DNA of 7,272 nucleotides from Patulibacter sp. Lineage in GTDB: Bacteria > Actinomycetota > Thermoleophilia > Solirubrobacterales > Solirubrobacteraceae. A program made the position numbers and the translations under genes. This document shows, piece by piece, positions 5,588 through 7,272 of this stretch. Location: positions 1 through 7,272 of the forward strand of contig JALRCL010000939.1 in NCBI GenBank assembly GCA_023268575.1, given 5' to 3'. The stretch's first letter is position 1. Every line of letters starts with the position of its first letter. The notes under the pieces are model-generated. The model was given only the letters and a program-made list of their open reading frames with translations. It made no database searches and had not been told where the DNA came from.

Positions 5588-7272
5588 CTACCGGACGACC
5601 CGGAACGCCTTCGCGCCCCGACGATCGTTCGTGAGCCCGTACGCGATGACCGACCGCGCACCGGTGCGCCGTCCGACGGCGAAGCGGCGCGTGGCGGTGC
5701 CCTTCCGCGACGCCGTCACCACCGCGAAGCGCTTGCCGGCGTAGACGAGCCGGACGCGCTCGCCGGCGGCCAGGCCGGACACCGAGACCCGCTGACGCAG
5801 GCCCTGGCGGATCCGGGTCCGCAGCACCCGCACGGTCAGCCGCTTCTTCGCGGCGACGACCCGCAGGTCGGCCGTGCCGGCCCGGTCGTCGAGCGACCCG
5901 ACGACGCGCACCGCGACCGTCCGGTCACGGCGTGCCGCCGGTACCGTCACCGAGCGCGAGAACGCGCCGGAGGCCGACGCCGTGCCGCGGCCGACGGTCA
6001 GCCCGCCGACGGTGACGCGGTAGGCCTCCCCCGCGCTCAGGCCGGAGCCCGAGACGGTCGTCCGGCCTCCGGCGCGGACGAGGCCCGCCGGGACGCGCAC
6101 GCCGAGCTTCGCCGGCGCGAGCGTGGCCCTCACGGTGACGGTCGCCGACGCGGCGCCGCCCTCGCCGATCGCCGCCAGCGCGAAGGTGTGGACCCCCGCC
6201 CGACGCACCACGACGTCTTCGGCACCGCCGCCGAGCGCCTTGCCGCCCGACCAGTCCCCGCCCGCGACGAGCGCCTGCGCGCCACCGGCGGTCCAGGTCA
6301 GCCGCACCGTGTCGCCGACGCGGACGTCCGCCGTGCTGGCGCGCAGCGCGACCGTCGGGGCGTCGGGGCGCGGGCCGGGGCCCGGCGCCACGGTCCGGAA
6401 CGACGCCCAGGCACCGGCGACCCGCGTGCCGTCGCTGGCAGTGAGCACGACGCGGTAGAACACCTCGCCGTCGGGGGCGAGGCCGGCGAGCGCGGTGCTC
6501 ACCGTCGTCGGCGCGGTGCCGGCGGGCACGGCCGTCGCGGCCGAGGTCTGCGCCCCGGAGCCGTCGGCGTTGCGCCCGTACTCGACGGTCACGTCCTGGT
6601 CGAGGTCGCCGGCGGTCACGACCGCGCGGACCGTCGCCGACGTCGTCCCGACGTCGGCGACCGACACGCCCTCGAGCGCCGCACCGGTCGTCGCCGGGGT
6701 CACGGTCGCGAGCGGGCTGAAGTCGCTCGCGCCGTTGGCGTTCAGCGCGGCCACCTGCACGGCGTACTCCGTGCCGTCGGTCAGCCCGGTGAGGGTCTGC
6801 TCGGTGGCGGTCCCGTGGTCGGCGGTCGTCCAGGTCTGACCGCCGTCGGCGGAGTGCCGCAGGCGGTAGCCGGTGATCGGCGAGCCGCCGTCGGAGGTCG
6901 GCGCCGACCACGCGACGTGGGCGCCCTGACGGCGCGAGGTGAGCGTCACGCCGGTCGGCACGCCCGGGACGGTCCGGGGCGTCACGGTCGCCGACGCCGT
7001 CCAGGGGCCCTGGCCGTGGCGGTTGAGCGCCGCGACCTGCACCTCGTACTCCGTGCCGTTGACCAGGTCGGTCAGCGTCCGGGTGGTCCCGGTGGCGGCG
7101 GTCGTCTGCCACGTCTGGCCGCCGTCGGCGGACGAGCGGACGCGGTAGCCGAGGACCGGCAGGCCACCGGTGGCGGTCGGCGCCGTCCACGACAGCTGCG
7201 CCTGCGCGTTACCGGCCGTGGCCTGCAGCGCGGTGGGCGCCTCGGGCGCGGCGGGCGTGGTGCTGACCTGGT
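5588..7272 (-). CDS. Multi-domain FN3/Ig-like surface-type protein (C-terminal 560 residues; N-terminus beyond the window)
   Basis: The frame is open to the window end, so the start and any signal peptide are missing. Residues below are counted from the first complete codon at 7270. Two typical fibronectin III domains lie at about 8-98 and 102-192, each with an SADGGQTW strand and an NGTEYEVQVAALN- or DGTEYAVQVAALN-type motif. A diverged FN3-like domain (197-294) ends in GLAPDGEVFYRVVLTASDGT...FRT. An Ig-like domain at 302-382 resembles modules with a GxWSGxK core (GGDWSGGKALGG), but lacks the paired cysteines usually seen there. Two beta-rich modules follow at 387-472 (TTVSGSGLSAGEAYRVTV) and 475-560 (QRVSVSGLAAGERVRLVY), the last very rich in Arg/Lys. 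No cysteine, LPXTG motif or terminal membrane helix is visible. Such repeats usually serve as spacers or binding modules in secreted proteins; a catalytic domain could lie upstream, outside the window. The stop is followed at once by a strong hairpin. Confidence 0.88.
   Translation of the reverse strand, partial: QVSTTPAAPEAPTALQATAGNAQAQLSWTAPTATGGLPVLGYRVRSSADGGQTWQTTAATGTTRTLTDLVNGTEYEVQVAALNRHGQGPWTASATVTPRTVPGVPTGVTLTSRRQGAHVAWSAPTSDGGSPITGYRLRHSADGGQTWTTADHGTATEQTLTGLTDGTEYAVQVAALNANGASDFSPLATVTPATTGAALEGVSVADVGTTSATVRAVVTAGDLDQDVTVEYGRNADGSGAQTSAATAVPAGTAPTTVSTALAGLAPDGEVFYRVVLTASDGTRVAGAWASFRTVAPGPGPRPDAPTVALRASTADVRVGDTVRLTWTAGGAQALVAGGDWSGGKALGGGAEDVVVRRAGVHTFALAAIGEGGAASATVTVRATLAPAKLGVRVPAGLVRAGGRTTVSGSGLSAGEAYRVTVGGLTVGRGTASASGAFSRSVTVPAARRDRTVAVRVVGSLDDRAGTADLRVVAAKKRLTVRVLRTRIRQGLRQRVSVSGLAAGERVRLVYAGKRFAVVTASRKGTATRRFAVGRRTGARSVIAYGLTNDRRGAKAFRVVR
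6695..7249 (-). repeat. Tandem pair of fibronectin III repeats
   Basis: Copy 1 (about 7249-6977) and copy 2 (about 6967-6695) encode adjacent FN3 domains of equal length. They share SADGGQTW, a GTEY-VQVAALN core and stretches of near-identical DNA, for example CCGCCGTCGGCGGA and GTACTCCGTGCCGT on the plus strand in each. This suggests duplication within the gene. The third FN3-like domain is much more diverged. Confidence 0.75.

Noticed and set aside
3420..5744. A 774-residue plus-strand open frame covering parts of the DUF1800 and amidase genes
   Set aside because: It is antisense to two confidently recognised genes, and its product is low-complexity Arg/Ala/Gly/Pro sequence without motifs. 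Long open shadow frames are expected at this GC content.
1..7272. CRISPR array, tRNA/rRNA, IS element, toxin-antitoxin or phage-defence system
   Set aside because: No regularly spaced repeats, RNA cloverleaf, transposase motifs, terminal inverted repeats or defence-type protein motifs were found on either strand by eye.

Overview
The window is very GC-rich, with G or C at nearly every third codon position. Overlapping or closely packed genes, weak Shine-Dalgarno sequences, a hairpin terminator without a T-tract and the families present all point to a high-GC actinomycete. A member of Thermoleophilia/Solirubrobacterales (Conexibacter, Patulibacter or Solirubrobacter type) is my best guess; this is inferred from protein style, not from a marker gene. 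All six supported genes lie on the minus strand, so transcription runs from high to low coordinates. No tRNA, rRNA, CRISPR array, insertion sequence or integrase was seen.

Layout in direction of transcription: (1) 7272-5588 is the C-terminal 560 residues of a surface-type protein: two fibronectin III domains, a third FN3-like domain, an Ig-like domain and a very basic C-terminal pair of beta domains. (2) 5587-5445 is a gap with two strong hairpins: a perfect 17-bp stem just after the FN3 stop, probably its terminator, and a 9-bp stem with a GCGA tetraloop nearer the next gene. (3) 5444-3963 is an amidase-signature hydrolase with the complete Lys/cis-Ser/Ser triad, closest in motif style to 6-aminohexanoate cyclic dimer hydrolase (NylA). 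(4) 3962-3875 is a short gap without a convincing promoter or terminator. (5) 3874-775 is a three-gene unit whose junctions overlap (TGATG, then ATGA): a DUF1800 protein, a DUF1501 protein with a Tat-type signal, and a small secreted cupredoxin with all four type 1 copper ligands. (6) 774-657 is a gap with short symmetric elements. (7) 656-1 is the N-terminal part of a coiled-coil protein that runs off the window.

The DUF1800-DUF1501 pair is widespread and still functionally obscure. The most interesting feature here is that the pair is translationally coupled to a copper protein, which suggests that the three products act together outside the membrane. The DUF1501 protein carries a Tat-like signal and the cupredoxin a Sec-like one, while the DUF1800 protein has no visible signal. 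It may therefore leave the cell with its DUF1501 partner, or stay inside. The amidase and the FN3 protein are neighbours without an obvious functional link.
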